Assembly: GCF_015706575.1 (NCBI RefSeq)
Contig: NW_024037076.1
Coordinates: 22,324,898-22,388,897 of the forward strand
Direction: 5' to 3'
DNA length: 64,000 bases
From: Patiria miniata
Taxonomy: Eukaryota > Echinodermata > Asteroidea > Valvatida > Asterinidae
The number at the start of each line of letters is the position of its first letter. The stretch's first letter is position 1. This document shows positions 1-11,300 of the stretch, in pieces. The notes under the pieces were generated by a model. That model saw only the letters and a list, made by a program, of their open reading frames with translations. It did not search any database and was not told the origin of the DNA. The position numbers and the translations under genes are program-made.

Positions 1-1465
1 CCCGTGAACGTGGCTTGTAAACTACGCCACGCTCCATTACCATTTTGAACCATCGAAACTATCTTTTCATGACACAAAGTTAAAACTGAATATTATTTTA
101 CCGTGTGATAAGCGCTCCTATATATGAAACGTTCTTGAAATCTGCTTTTTCGGCAAATCTTGCATATGAACGAAATTTGATGTAAAATCTGGCGAGGGCG
201 CACTACTGCTCGCTGCGACGCGAAAAATAAGAGGAAATATTATTTTTTATTTTTCTGAACAAGTAACAAGGACCTACTTTATAAATACTCCCCATACTTT
301 CAAGTTCCGTTAAAATGTTTACCTGAAGTACAGTATTCAATTCAACTTAATAGTATGGAAATAAATCTGAAACCTTAAAATACATGGTATTCCTAAGCAA
401 AAACTGCACAGCAAATTTACATCTTACTTCTTGTGCTTAATGTAGTCAATAAAAAAATAACAACAAAAACAGGTGGATCTGGAATCCTATAAATTGAATT
501 CATCATGAATTCATCATATAAGAATATTCTTATAGGCCCATGTCTTTTTCACTTTAATATTCAGATTTTTTTTATAATTAAGTTGAAAATGCAGTCGTTA
601 CACTTTTCACCTCTTGTGCCATTAATACATTGGCAAAATTGAACAGTTGCTCTTTATGCTCCAGCTTACACCTGCTACTAAAATCAGAAGAGAAAAAAGC
701 CCAGGCATGGAAAAGATCCTTGCTGATCTTGTTGATGAACTGGGATGTCAATTAAGTTCACCACAAACACAATCTATAGGTCTTCTTATGGAAAAAAAAG
801 ATGTAGTAGCCGTCCTCCCCACATGATCTGGGATGCGACATGAAACAGCTGTCAATCTGTCCAAGCGACAACCATAATCGTATGCGTAACATGAAGCAGA
901 CGGGTAGCTTGGAGGGCTCTGATAATTTTGCATGCAATTAACCCTGGGTTCTTGTCCAGTTAAAGTTAAAATGTATTTCTACATGTTCGTAAGGGTCTTC
1001 ATTTTTGGCAAATTTCTTGGAAATAACACGCCCTGAACACGCGTGAAGGCACACAAAGATTTCTAGGTAAGGGATTGAAAACTATGGCCGGGTTATAGCC
1101 GCTACCTGGCTTGATCTGCACAGCATGAAGTTGTGAACAAAATTATCAAGCCCAGGTTATATCTGTATCCTGTTGTCAGATCTTTCAGACTGCTGCAACT
1201 GCCCCCCGACTTAGGCCGGGCGGTGGTGGGTTGAGCGCTTTGGTGCCGGGAACCCTCCCTCTCCAGAAGCAGCAACTGTCATGATATAGGAGTCATTGTC
1301 ATTGTCAGTAGAGAGTACTCCCTTTTTTATAATTCAGACTGGGAACTGTTAGTATGAGTGACGTACACCAACGTGCCAAGTCATAGGAAATGATCTACCA
1401 CGGATCAATTTCACTAGGTTCGAAATGATACCAGAGCGTTGCATTGTATACCACGCCACGTTCAC
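1..1465. mobile_element. possible DNA transposon bounded by diverged inverted repeats
   Basis: The first bases of the window (CCCGTGAACGTGGC and about 40 bp after it) are matched, roughly two thirds identical, by the reverse complement of 1412-1465, which ends in CCACGTTCACGGG. This suggests terminal inverted repeats of one element. The left end may lie outside the window, so a target-site duplication cannot be tested. The interior holds the helicase-like relic at 665-850; otherwise I recognise nothing in it. Confidence 0.35.
665..850 (+). pseudogene. decayed RecQ-like helicase fragment (Walker A region)
   Basis: An open frame from 665 (directly after a pyrimidine-rich acceptor-like CTCCAG) to the stop at 824 has the look of the start of a RecQ-type helicase domain: a Q-containing stretch (SSPQTQSIGLLMEKKDVV) followed by AVLPT, the lead-in to Walker A. 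The next codons read stop-S-G-M where an active enzyme has G-[YS]-G-K, so two single-base changes (TGA at 824-826, ATG at 833-835) would have destroyed the ATP-binding lysine and the frame. No later helicase motifs are seen. It could also be a chance ORF; the motif match is short. Confidence 0.33.
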
Positions 1466-1971
1466 GGGTCTCTGATGATGACAGATGACAGATGACTTAC
1501 GAACTGTGCATGTGTTATTCTTCATGCTAATATGAGCCAGAGTTGGCAAGATTGGGTTTGATTTGTCTTGTAGATAGCGCCCTCTAACATTGGTTTAAAT
1601 TGGCTGCACTTGCTAGAGCCATGCATCGCTGCTAGGGGCAGCTGTACGTTAGATGGACATAATCCAAATCCAGTACTTGGGCCAAGACTACCCCACCCAA
1701 GTCTGAGGTCAGGGAATGGGCCTGATGAAATAGAGGACATTTCCGGGTAACACCATGTGGAAAGAAATCTCTTCTTGGAATAAGTGCGTTCTGAAAAGAA
1801 TGGGCCTGAGATAAAATGAAAATGTTGTGTGCGTAGGATTTACGAAGCGATGTTTTATTTGGCATCTAAACATCGGCACATCTTTCATGTCATGTACCAC
1901 ATGATACACTGTACATTTGGTGTACATACTGTTCGTAATTCTTTCACTTATAATCCTTTCTTACTTTCCAG

Positions 1972-2367
1972 ATGTCAGCTAAAAGTGTTCCGGAGGCTTC
2001 AGATATTTCAGACAAGTCAGATGATGATAGACACGGGACCTTACCTAAGTCAGATCATGGCACCGAGAATATGTGTGATTGTACCAGTTATGCTACAACT
2101 GAACTTAATGAAGATTTTGACAGAGACACACATGTCGTACAAAGACTGCTGCTTCTTTCGAATAAGATCAAGAACCACAACATTGTTGGCAGCTCACTCC
2201 TCTCAAATGTGAAGTTCATACAGTACAAATATGAGAGTGGTGCATGTGATGCTATTTTTAATCAAGTAACACAAGCATTGAATGGGGCAAAAGTTGAAAG
2301 TATTGCCTGTATCTTCCATACCAAACCAGGAAACATATTGCTGTGTACAAATGGAGAAAACAGAGAG
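1972..2367 (+). CDS. nek8/9-like: NEK gene exon 1 (first seen): acidic leader and start of DUF4347-like domain
   Basis: 132 codons, ending in phase 0 at GAG|gtaaga. The exon begins exactly at an ATG that directly follows a strong acceptor (TTCTTACTTTCCAG), so at least one upstream exon, probably 5' UTR, must exist. The ATG could be the true start or an internal Met. Residues 1-54 are rich in S, D and E; 80-87 form a beta-strand-like KFIQYKYE; 110-120 ([11 protein letters not shown]) give a hydrophobic strand followed by His116 and PG, the place of the HG-x-PG motif in DUF4347. Confidence 0.8.
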
Positions 2368-5300
2368 GTAAGACTTGATTTTAATACATACATGTAGCCA
2401 CTTCAGAGTGAAGTGAAATTTAATCATATTTCTGGGGAAAACTAACATTGATGTTTATCTTTATTACATGTTATGCCACATTTTGCTCTGTATTGAAAGA
2501 ATCCAAAATTGCCAGGGGTTCCAACCTCCATGGATGGATGAACCAAGCGTATCTTTTAAGCTGGGACATCTTTTGTAGGAAACCATAGATGTGGAAAACA
2601 GAATTTGAGCTCTGATGTGGATTGAAGAATGTGAGAGTTGTATGGAGGTATTGATGGGATGTTCAAAAGATGTGGCTCATACCTGATGCAAAGGGAAATT
2701 GGGCAATTGATGTCTTTGGTTTGGAATATACATCCATGATGAAGAGACCATACTCCTGTCAATGTCATACAAGAACATCTAGGAACACGTAGGCAAAGTG
2801 TGTCCTACAAAGTTCACATGTGAATTGGATAACTAGTATGGTACGGTACGGTACATGTATAAAGAGTTGCTACTTACAATAGCAACTCTTTGAAAGAAGA
2901 TTCTCCGGACAATATCTGAGGAGGTTCAAGCTGGCCCATGACGATATTGGCGTACAAGTACCGTAGTTGTGCCCTGCATTTTAACCCTAACCCACCTCAC
3001 TCCTCCAAACTCTTCCTGGCGGTTTTGGAGGATTCTAGAGGATTGAGGATGAATGGTGATTGAATCAAATGAGGATTCTTGAGGATTGAGGATGAATGGT
3101 GATTGAAGCACATGAGGATTTTGGAGGATTGAGGATGAATGGTGAATGAAGCACAAGAGGATTTTGGAGGATTGAGGATGAATGCATTTTGAGGCAGGAC
3201 TGTCTGATGATTTTGAAGGATTTGGCATTGGTTATCCTTCATTTAAACACGAGTGCAAAGTTTTGGGATGAGGAGGATTTTGGAGGATTGAGGATGAATG
3301 CATTTTGAGGCAGGACTGTCTGACAATTTTGAAAAATTTAGGCGGAGTTGAAAAATTTTGGAGGATTTTGGAGGATTGAGGATGGTTGTAAGCAACAAGG
3401 GCCTAGGGGGTTAGGGTTAATGCTACAATTGTGCGAATGTAAGGATGAGTTGGAAGTGTTTGAGTGGAGGGGTATTGAATGGTATCGATGCTGTGTGGTG
3501 ATCCATGTATTGTGTGGGAGGAGGCCAGTTAATGCTGTGTGGTGATCCATGTATTGTGTGGGAGGAGGCCAGTTAATGCTGTGTGGTGATCCATGTATTG
3601 TGTGGGAGGAGGCCAGTTAATGATGTGTGGTGATCCATGTATTGTGTGGGAGGAGGCCAGTTAATGCTGTGTGGTGATCCATGTATTGTGTGGGAGGAGG
3701 CCAGTTAATGCTGTGTGGTGATCCATGTATTGTGTGGGAGGAGGCCAGTTAATGCTGTGTGGTGATCCATGTATTGTGTGAAAGGAGGCCAGTTAATGCT
3801 GTGTGGTGATTCATGTATTGTGTGGGAGGAGGCCAGTTAATGATGTGTGGTGATCCATGTATTGTGTGGGAGGAGGCCAGTTAATGCTGTGTGGTGATCC
3901 ATGTATTGTGTGGGAGGAGGCCAGTTAATGCTGTGTGGTGATTCATGTATTGTGTGGGAGGAGGTCAGTTAATGCTGTGTGGTGATTCATGTATTGTGTG
4001 GGAGGAGGCCAGTTAATGCTGTGTGGTGATTCATGTATTGTGTGGGAGGAGACCAGTTAATGATGTGTGGTGATCCATGTATTGTGTGGGAGGAGGCCAG
4101 TTAATGCTGTGTGGTGATCCATGTATTGTGTGGGAGGAGGCCAGTTAATGCTGTGTGGTGATTCATGTATTGTGTGGGAGGAGGCCAGTTAATGCTGTGT
4201 GGTGATTCATGTATTGTGTGGGAGGAGGCCAGTTAATGATGTGTGGTGATCCATGTATTGCGTGGGAGGAGGCCAGTTAATGCTGTGTGGTGATCTATGT
4301 ATTGTGTGGGAGGAGGCCAGTTAATGCTGTGTGGTGATTCATGTATTGTGTGGGAGGAGGCCAGTTAATGCTGTGTGGTGATTCATGTATTGTGTGGGAG
4401 GAGGCCAGTTAATGCTGTGTGGTGATTCATGTATTGTGTGGGAGGAGGCCAATTAATGCTGTGTGGTGATTCATGTATTGTGTGGGAGGAGGCCAGTTAA
4501 TGCTGTGTGGTGATCCATGTATTGTGTGGGAGGAGGCCAGTTAATGCTGTGTGGTGATTCATGTATTGTGTGGGAGGAGGCCAGTTAATGCTGTTAATTT
4601 GGCAACTTATTGAGAGATGTTGGGTCATTCCACCGGGTTGGGACACAATGTGTGACCTATGACCCCAAATGTTTTTAACGTTTAAACCCCAAATGTCACA
4701 CTTCCGTCGAGTGATATTGACACCGTTACGTCCACATTAAGGTATTGTTTCTGCTATATTTGAACTATACCAAAAACAAAAGCTTTTCTTGGTTCATTAG
4801 GTGTCCAATTATAAATATGCAATATCAGTTTGGGTAATACATTTTGTATTTTACATATGTATGTAGGCCTACCGGGTATATGTGTAAAAAAAACCGGCCA
4901 AAACAGAAGACATGTATTTGGATGTAACATTGACACAGTGTTAATGTTATATCTGGATGAATACATTTTTGCTCATATTTTTGTCAAAGTACATTCAAAT
5001 GATGTCCATTTTTTTAAAGTATTGAAATGCCTAAAGACAAATATTACGTTGAGCAATTGTTTAGAATGCATTGACACTTTTAATAATATAACCAAATATT
5101 TGGATGTAACACGCACTGTGTCCCAATCCGGTGGAATGAGGCTGTTGTGTATTGTGCATTGACCTATACAGCTCTGTTGTCCATGATGAGTCAGTTGGGA
5201 TTGCTTTGGAGGTGTATGTCCAGCATTCGTACACATTGACCATAGCAAGTCCTTATTTCATGGCACTTCTTACTGTTAGCTACCCCCCCCCCCCCCCCAA

Positions 5301-8300
5301 AAGAAACCAAAGAACAGCCTCCTCTAATTCGGATGCAAATTTTGCTCCTTTGGTTAGCACATTTCACAGGTTAACAACAATTTTTGGCTTGTGCATTTAC
5401 ATGTGAAAATAACTAAGGATTCTGCACAAACAGGGTCAGTGCCACAGACTGACGGAGTTAGTGTGTCAAGAATACAGGCAGATGTAATTTGAACACCATG
5501 TTGAGAGGCCATCTCTGTAAAGGACAAGTTTCTGTCTGGGCTGTGGTTTGCATACATGTAGTAATCAGTGCTGTGTGCTGTGAAGTGCAAAATGTGTATT
5601 TGTGGGCGGGCTGTCACCATGTTATGGGGAAATGTTTCATCGAGTTGTGGGGACTTTCTGCTGTCCCCATAGTGTCTTCAGTCCCTATAGTACCATGGGA
5701 TAACTCCTGTGTAGTCCCAAGAGTTATGGAACAAGAATGCGTGTACACACATGTGTGTTTCCTGATGTGGCAGCAAGCAGTGGAGTATTACAGTAAAGAC
5801 AATAGACCCCACAAATCAGTCTGTAGAAATCTATGTACCCAACAGAGAAACACTATGAAGTTTGACATTTCTATAGTTATCAAGGAAAACAAAAGAAAGT
5901 AACAATTGTCTTTCCCACAAGTATATTTAGGCCTTTTCACACTGTCCAAAGTCTCTGGGTTGGAACCGGTTCCAACCCCGAGATTTGTTTCAATCCTGTT
6001 CCGACTTCTAAAATTTCAACCCGGTTCTGACCCAGGTAGCGTGTTCTAGCCGGATCGAAATAAACCCTGGCAGGGACCAGGGTTGAAAATCTCAACCCGG
6101 ATCGAAATTGCATTTTTCGGCATGAACCGTGGCGAAAATGATTGTGTGAACCGCCCCGAGTTGAGTCACTCGTGACCGATCCTTGTTGAGTTGAGGCCGA
6201 CATTCACCGAAAATCTGACACGCCGTGCCTATTTCCCTCCACTATCATCGCCATCACAAACACCGATCACGAGACAATCGTTCCCTAATTATCATCCAAA
6301 AATGGCTCGGAGTATGAAGCATCCTTTACGGAGTCTGAGCTTTTATATATTATGTCCGCAAACTGTACAAAAAAGGTACATTTCTAACGTTAAATCATGT
6401 ATATAGAACGAATCATCTAACGAAATGAGCGGAGCCATTTTGGAAATATTATGTTGCACACAGCTGGTGTCGTATATGTGAAAATCAGACTCCCATGAAT
6501 GCCTTTACTCTCTTATTGGTCAAACGCTCTCACGTGACCAGTCTTTCTCCTAATTATCATACTCAGGCAAGCACAATACTACCAATGAGTCCGTATTTCA
6601 CTGAGAAGTAAATTCACGCTGCACACCGGCCTGTCGGTTAGCCTCGTGGGTGCACGCAGCTAGCTGAGCCGCGTGCGTCCCAATGCATAATGGGATTGAA
6701 AATGCGATCCGTGTTGAGGATTTGTAGTGTGAACACGCAGGGGCCCTAGCCGGATTGAACGTTACACGGTTCACGTAGCGGCCATTTCCGTAAAGAACAG
6801 TATGAACGTTGCTTCTCTCCGATCCGTGTCGAAAACAACTCTGGCTGAACCGGGTTGGATCCGGGTTGGTTTCAACACGGTTCGAAACGGAGATAGTGTG
6901 TAAGGTTGCAGTTTATGAAAGTGTCCTTATGGGCTACTAGCACAAAGGGAGGAATAAAAACCATAAGTCGGTTTTTGTCTAATGGAACCCACATGTGAAA
7001 TTCTAAATATGAGGGATAAAAGAAGAACGATGCAAGTACATGTACCCGGCCCAAAAGCCAATCCGTATACATTATGTAGGTGTGTGCTTACTTTACATAC
7101 ACCTCGCAAACTGACAGACAAAGGGAAAACAACAAATTTTTGTTGTCCACAAGCATTCATCTTTTGTTGAAAACATTCCTCGATCCTGAGTTTGTGTGCT
7201 TAGTCTATGGGAGAGTGTTATATTATAGGGACAAAGGAAAAATCATTGTGCTCAAGAGTTATGTAAAGGACATAGACGAGTGTGTGTGTGTGCATGTTTT
7301 TGAGTTGACTGATGATTAGTGGTAAGGGGTAAGCCTCATCTACAGAAATGTATGAAACCTAGATTTGTTTGAATCTTTCAGACGCTGACACCTGGTAACA
7401 TTGCAGAACAAAACTCTGTAGTGATTTTCTTCAAATCCCTCCTAAGTATGTTCTGTAAAAGAGACTGTGAATCAGTACGGTTTGATCTGCTTGCCTGCAG
7501 TGCACTAAGACCATCCGACATAGGGCATCTGGCACCGACATTGGCAAAGTTATTAGAGGTAAGTCACAAATTGTTGATTTAACTAATAGAATGAACTAAG
7601 CCATATCAAAATGCAGTGTGATCTGATGCAATTTCTGACCACTTTAACCAATATTTTCTTAGCCAAAGGTAATCATGTATACATCAGTTTCGAGGATGGA
7701 GTCATTGAATCAGCTATTCTGAGCTGTAGAATAATACAGGCTACAATGTTTATTGTAGAACATCATTATAATAGAATGATCAAATTTAGGGGCTAGAGTA
7801 CATAAAATAATGGGAATATAGGGTGAAAGTATACATCTGAACAACTTTCACCAGATCGATTGCAGCGCACCCATACATGTATGTGCTACGCGTGCGCACG
7901 CAACCGGCACCGGCTGCCGCATGCATGCTAGGTAGACTGTCACGTACTATCAATTGGGAATCATTTTTCGAGTTATAGTTTTCATCGAGTGTACAGTTGA
8001 AGAGTGCAAATCATAATACGCCTACTCATGGTTAGAACTGCCTAATTATCTGGCAGTAGCACATAAAAGGGCCCTAAAATCAGACACATGGGTTCAAAAT
8101 TCTGTGGGGGACATTTGATATTGTGTCTCCCATCCTTCAAAAAGTGCATTGTGAGCAGTTTGCAAGTTCAAAAAACACCTTCAGATACTTTGGTAGATAA
8201 AAAGGACATTTGAACGATTTTACAAACACATACGTATAATGTGCCCTTTGCATGTTCATTTTAACTATTTATTCCACCTCCACAACAAGGAAAGTGATAC

Positions 8301-11300
8301 AAAAACAAGAAATGCCACAAAAAGTAGTTAACAAAAAGAACAAAAACTAAATTTAAAAAAATAACACATATTTTACAGTAACTTTTTTTAAGCAGAATAT
8401 CATGAAAAGGAGGGAATGCAAGTGAAAAGGGCTTCCGTAGGAGGTAAACAATAACCAACAAAACACAGTGATCAGTGGCCATCACTGAATTTCTGTAAGA
8501 GGATTCCAGCCTACTGAGCATCAAACAAAGGTTGCTTTTTCCCCTCATCACACACCAGACTTAAACAGAAAAATCTGCAGTTTACAAGGTTAAGTTTAAC
8601 TCTCATTCTGGTGCTTGATAAAACAGGTTCCTGTTGGTATTTCTAAGGAAATTCTTGGAACAGACATCCCATTGGAGGCAAGCTCTCATGGGCCATCATA
8701 TCAGTAAGTGACAAGTTATATGTACATATTTTGATATGTTTTAATTACATCTTGCATTTTATAATTTTAATTTTACATTATTTTAATTTCTTTTTAGCAT
8801 TTGTTGATACATTAAAAAAAATATTATTCCCTTTTCTTGTACCGGCAAGCAAATGTAATTTCCTTTATGGATCAATAAACTAATTCCATTCTATTCAAGT
8901 CAATTCAAGTCAATTCAAGTCAAGTCAAGTCAAGTCAAGTAGTCAAGTCAAGTCAAGTCATGTCAAGTCAAGTCAAGTCAAGTCAAAGCATGTCAAGTCC
9001 AGTCAAGTCAAGTCAAGTCAAGTCAAGTCAAGTCAAGTCAAGTCAAGTCAAGTCAAGTCAAGTCAAGTCAAGTCAAAGCATGTCAAGTCAAGTCAAAGCA
9101 TGTCAAGTCAAGTCATGTCAAGTCAAGTCAAGTCAAGTCATGTCAAGTCAAGTCAAGTCAAGTCATGTCAAGTCAAGTCAAGTCAAGTCAAGTCAAGTCA
9201 AGTCAAGTCAAGTCAAAGCATGCACTTGTTTCCTTAACAATTAGAAGATTTGTTATCTTCAAACAGAAAGTTTGGTATTGGTTGAAAATATGCACAATAT
9301 TAAAGATTACAAGGTAGTTGTGCCAGTCAGTTATAACTGAAAAATAAGTTAAGTTAAGATACAAATAATTTGTATGCTTGGTCAGTGATGTTAATACATA
9401 CAAGGATAATTGTTGCCTGCAGTGACAGGGTCCATGGTGTTTTGGACACCCGAGGAAGCAACCATTTGCTCCCGAGGGTGTACAAAACCCATGGACCCCG
9501 TCACAGCAGGCAACAATTGTTTTATTATGCCATGGTAATAGATAACAGCTAGCTGCAGCTGTCCAACTCTCTGACTGGTAATGTCTGAAACTGTGGTTCT
9601 CGTTCTGTTGCAGTGCAGTATTGGTGAACTATTTGCACAGAATTTTTCATATTTTTCTTCATGCTGATTCTGTCCTGTTCAAAAATCAAAATTCTGATCT
9701 TGTCTTTGGAACAAGAGAAAAAAACCCCTCTTTTCAGAAGCGACCTGTGATTCCCTTATTCCACCAAGTTGAATGGCCCCAAGATCACCAGATCAATTAC
9801 CTTTTGTAAGTTTTTCTTGTTGGTCACTTGAAAAACAAGTTTTTTTGCTATGTCCTCATTCAGGAATGTAGGTGGATGAGGTAAATGACTGTCAAGAATT
9901 TTCACGTCTTCAGCTCTCCAAAATTATCAAATAATTCACCCTTATGCTTCAGTCAACACACCAAGTTTCCTCAACATTTGAAAGACTTATATCCATAGAT
10001 CAGTATGGCGATCCATATTCGTCTCAAAGTCATCTCGTTTTTGGAGATTTCCTGGACAATTTTTCTGCTATACCAGTATCAGCTGGAAAACCAAAGCTTG
10101 CCTTCAACCGCTGGTAAACATATTGTCCTCTGCAAACAATTGCATGGTCGTCTTCTTCGGATGGGTTGCTTCATATGTTAATGTTCCATTCAAAATCACT
10201 GGCAGCTCAGGCATCTCCATGGATACAGGACTTCATTCAGATGAATCCATTGTATCTTACGCAGGGTGTAACAATGCCAATTGCTTCTCGGCCCTGCCAG
10301 CAGAGGTATCTACCATTATTTATGCATTCACTAAACAAGGGAATAGACTTGTACTTTCAGTGCCCCTTTACTGATAAAACTTGCCGTACAACTGGATCTT
10401 TGGATCTAGTACAGAGACCCTGTGCAAGCCACCCTTGACCTGCTACAACCCTTGCAACTGAGTGCAAGTGCCGGCGCCGATCACGGCACACCCACCGCGA
10501 ATGTATGGCCAGAATACACAGGGGGAGGAAGACTGCCTGTCATTGTAGGCAATCGGAGATCGTCCCGGGTCCACAGCATCAATACATGTTGAACTTGTGT
10601 GAAAACATCAAGGTCAAGAGATAAAACAATGCATTCTCAGTGCAGTAACATTGGATATGTAGTTAAGGAATATGGAATAAGGTGTCAAAAAAAAAAAATT
10701 CAACCTCATGCCTACTTATTAACTACAGTAAACTCCGGCTAAGACGGCACTCTCGGGACCAGAGAATTTGTGACGACTTACGTGAATGTCGGCTTCTACT
10801 GCAAGTCGTCATTTTGCCGACTTACACAAATACACAAATTGAATCACGGAGTGAAAAAAATAGATTGAATTAATGGCCTATGCGCATCTGTATCTGGATC
10901 ATGTAAACAAGATTCATGGCTAAATTTCAAAGGCTTTGATTTACCCTGGTTTATTTCTACATCCATGGTTGATTCCAGCAAATATATCCTCAATGTTTAT
11001 CATCACAAACAGACTGTGGTATTGATCACAGAAAGTCATGCATGTACGTACGTACGAAGCAAGGACGGCGCGGCCAGCTGGCGGTAACAGTGGTATACAG
11101 ACCACTTGCATACTGTACGTCCATGTACATATAGTTTTCATTGTGCACGTACATACGTGTACAGTCACGAATTAAATGTGTGCATGGTACTGGTACAATG
11201 AGGGGACCCCCAAAATGAACAGAGCGCATGCGTGCAGCCAAGAGGGGGTACTGGTATTGATGGTACGGAATGGACATGTACTTCGTGTAAGCGAACGATG

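Noticed and set aside
1829-2212. 127-codon + strand ORF
   Set aside because: Out-of-frame shadow of exon 1 of the NEK gene, running through its splice acceptor.
3488-4594. CRISPR-like regular array
   Set aside because: Units are contiguous 44-bp copies without unique spacers, and the host is an animal; it is a minisatellite.
5489-5902. 137-codon ORF in intron 1
   Set aside because: No recognisable domain, biased composition and no splice-site support; likely chance.
8960-9244. 94-codon ORF of SSQVKSS repeats
   Set aside because: Entirely a translation of (TCAAG)n; no coding signal.
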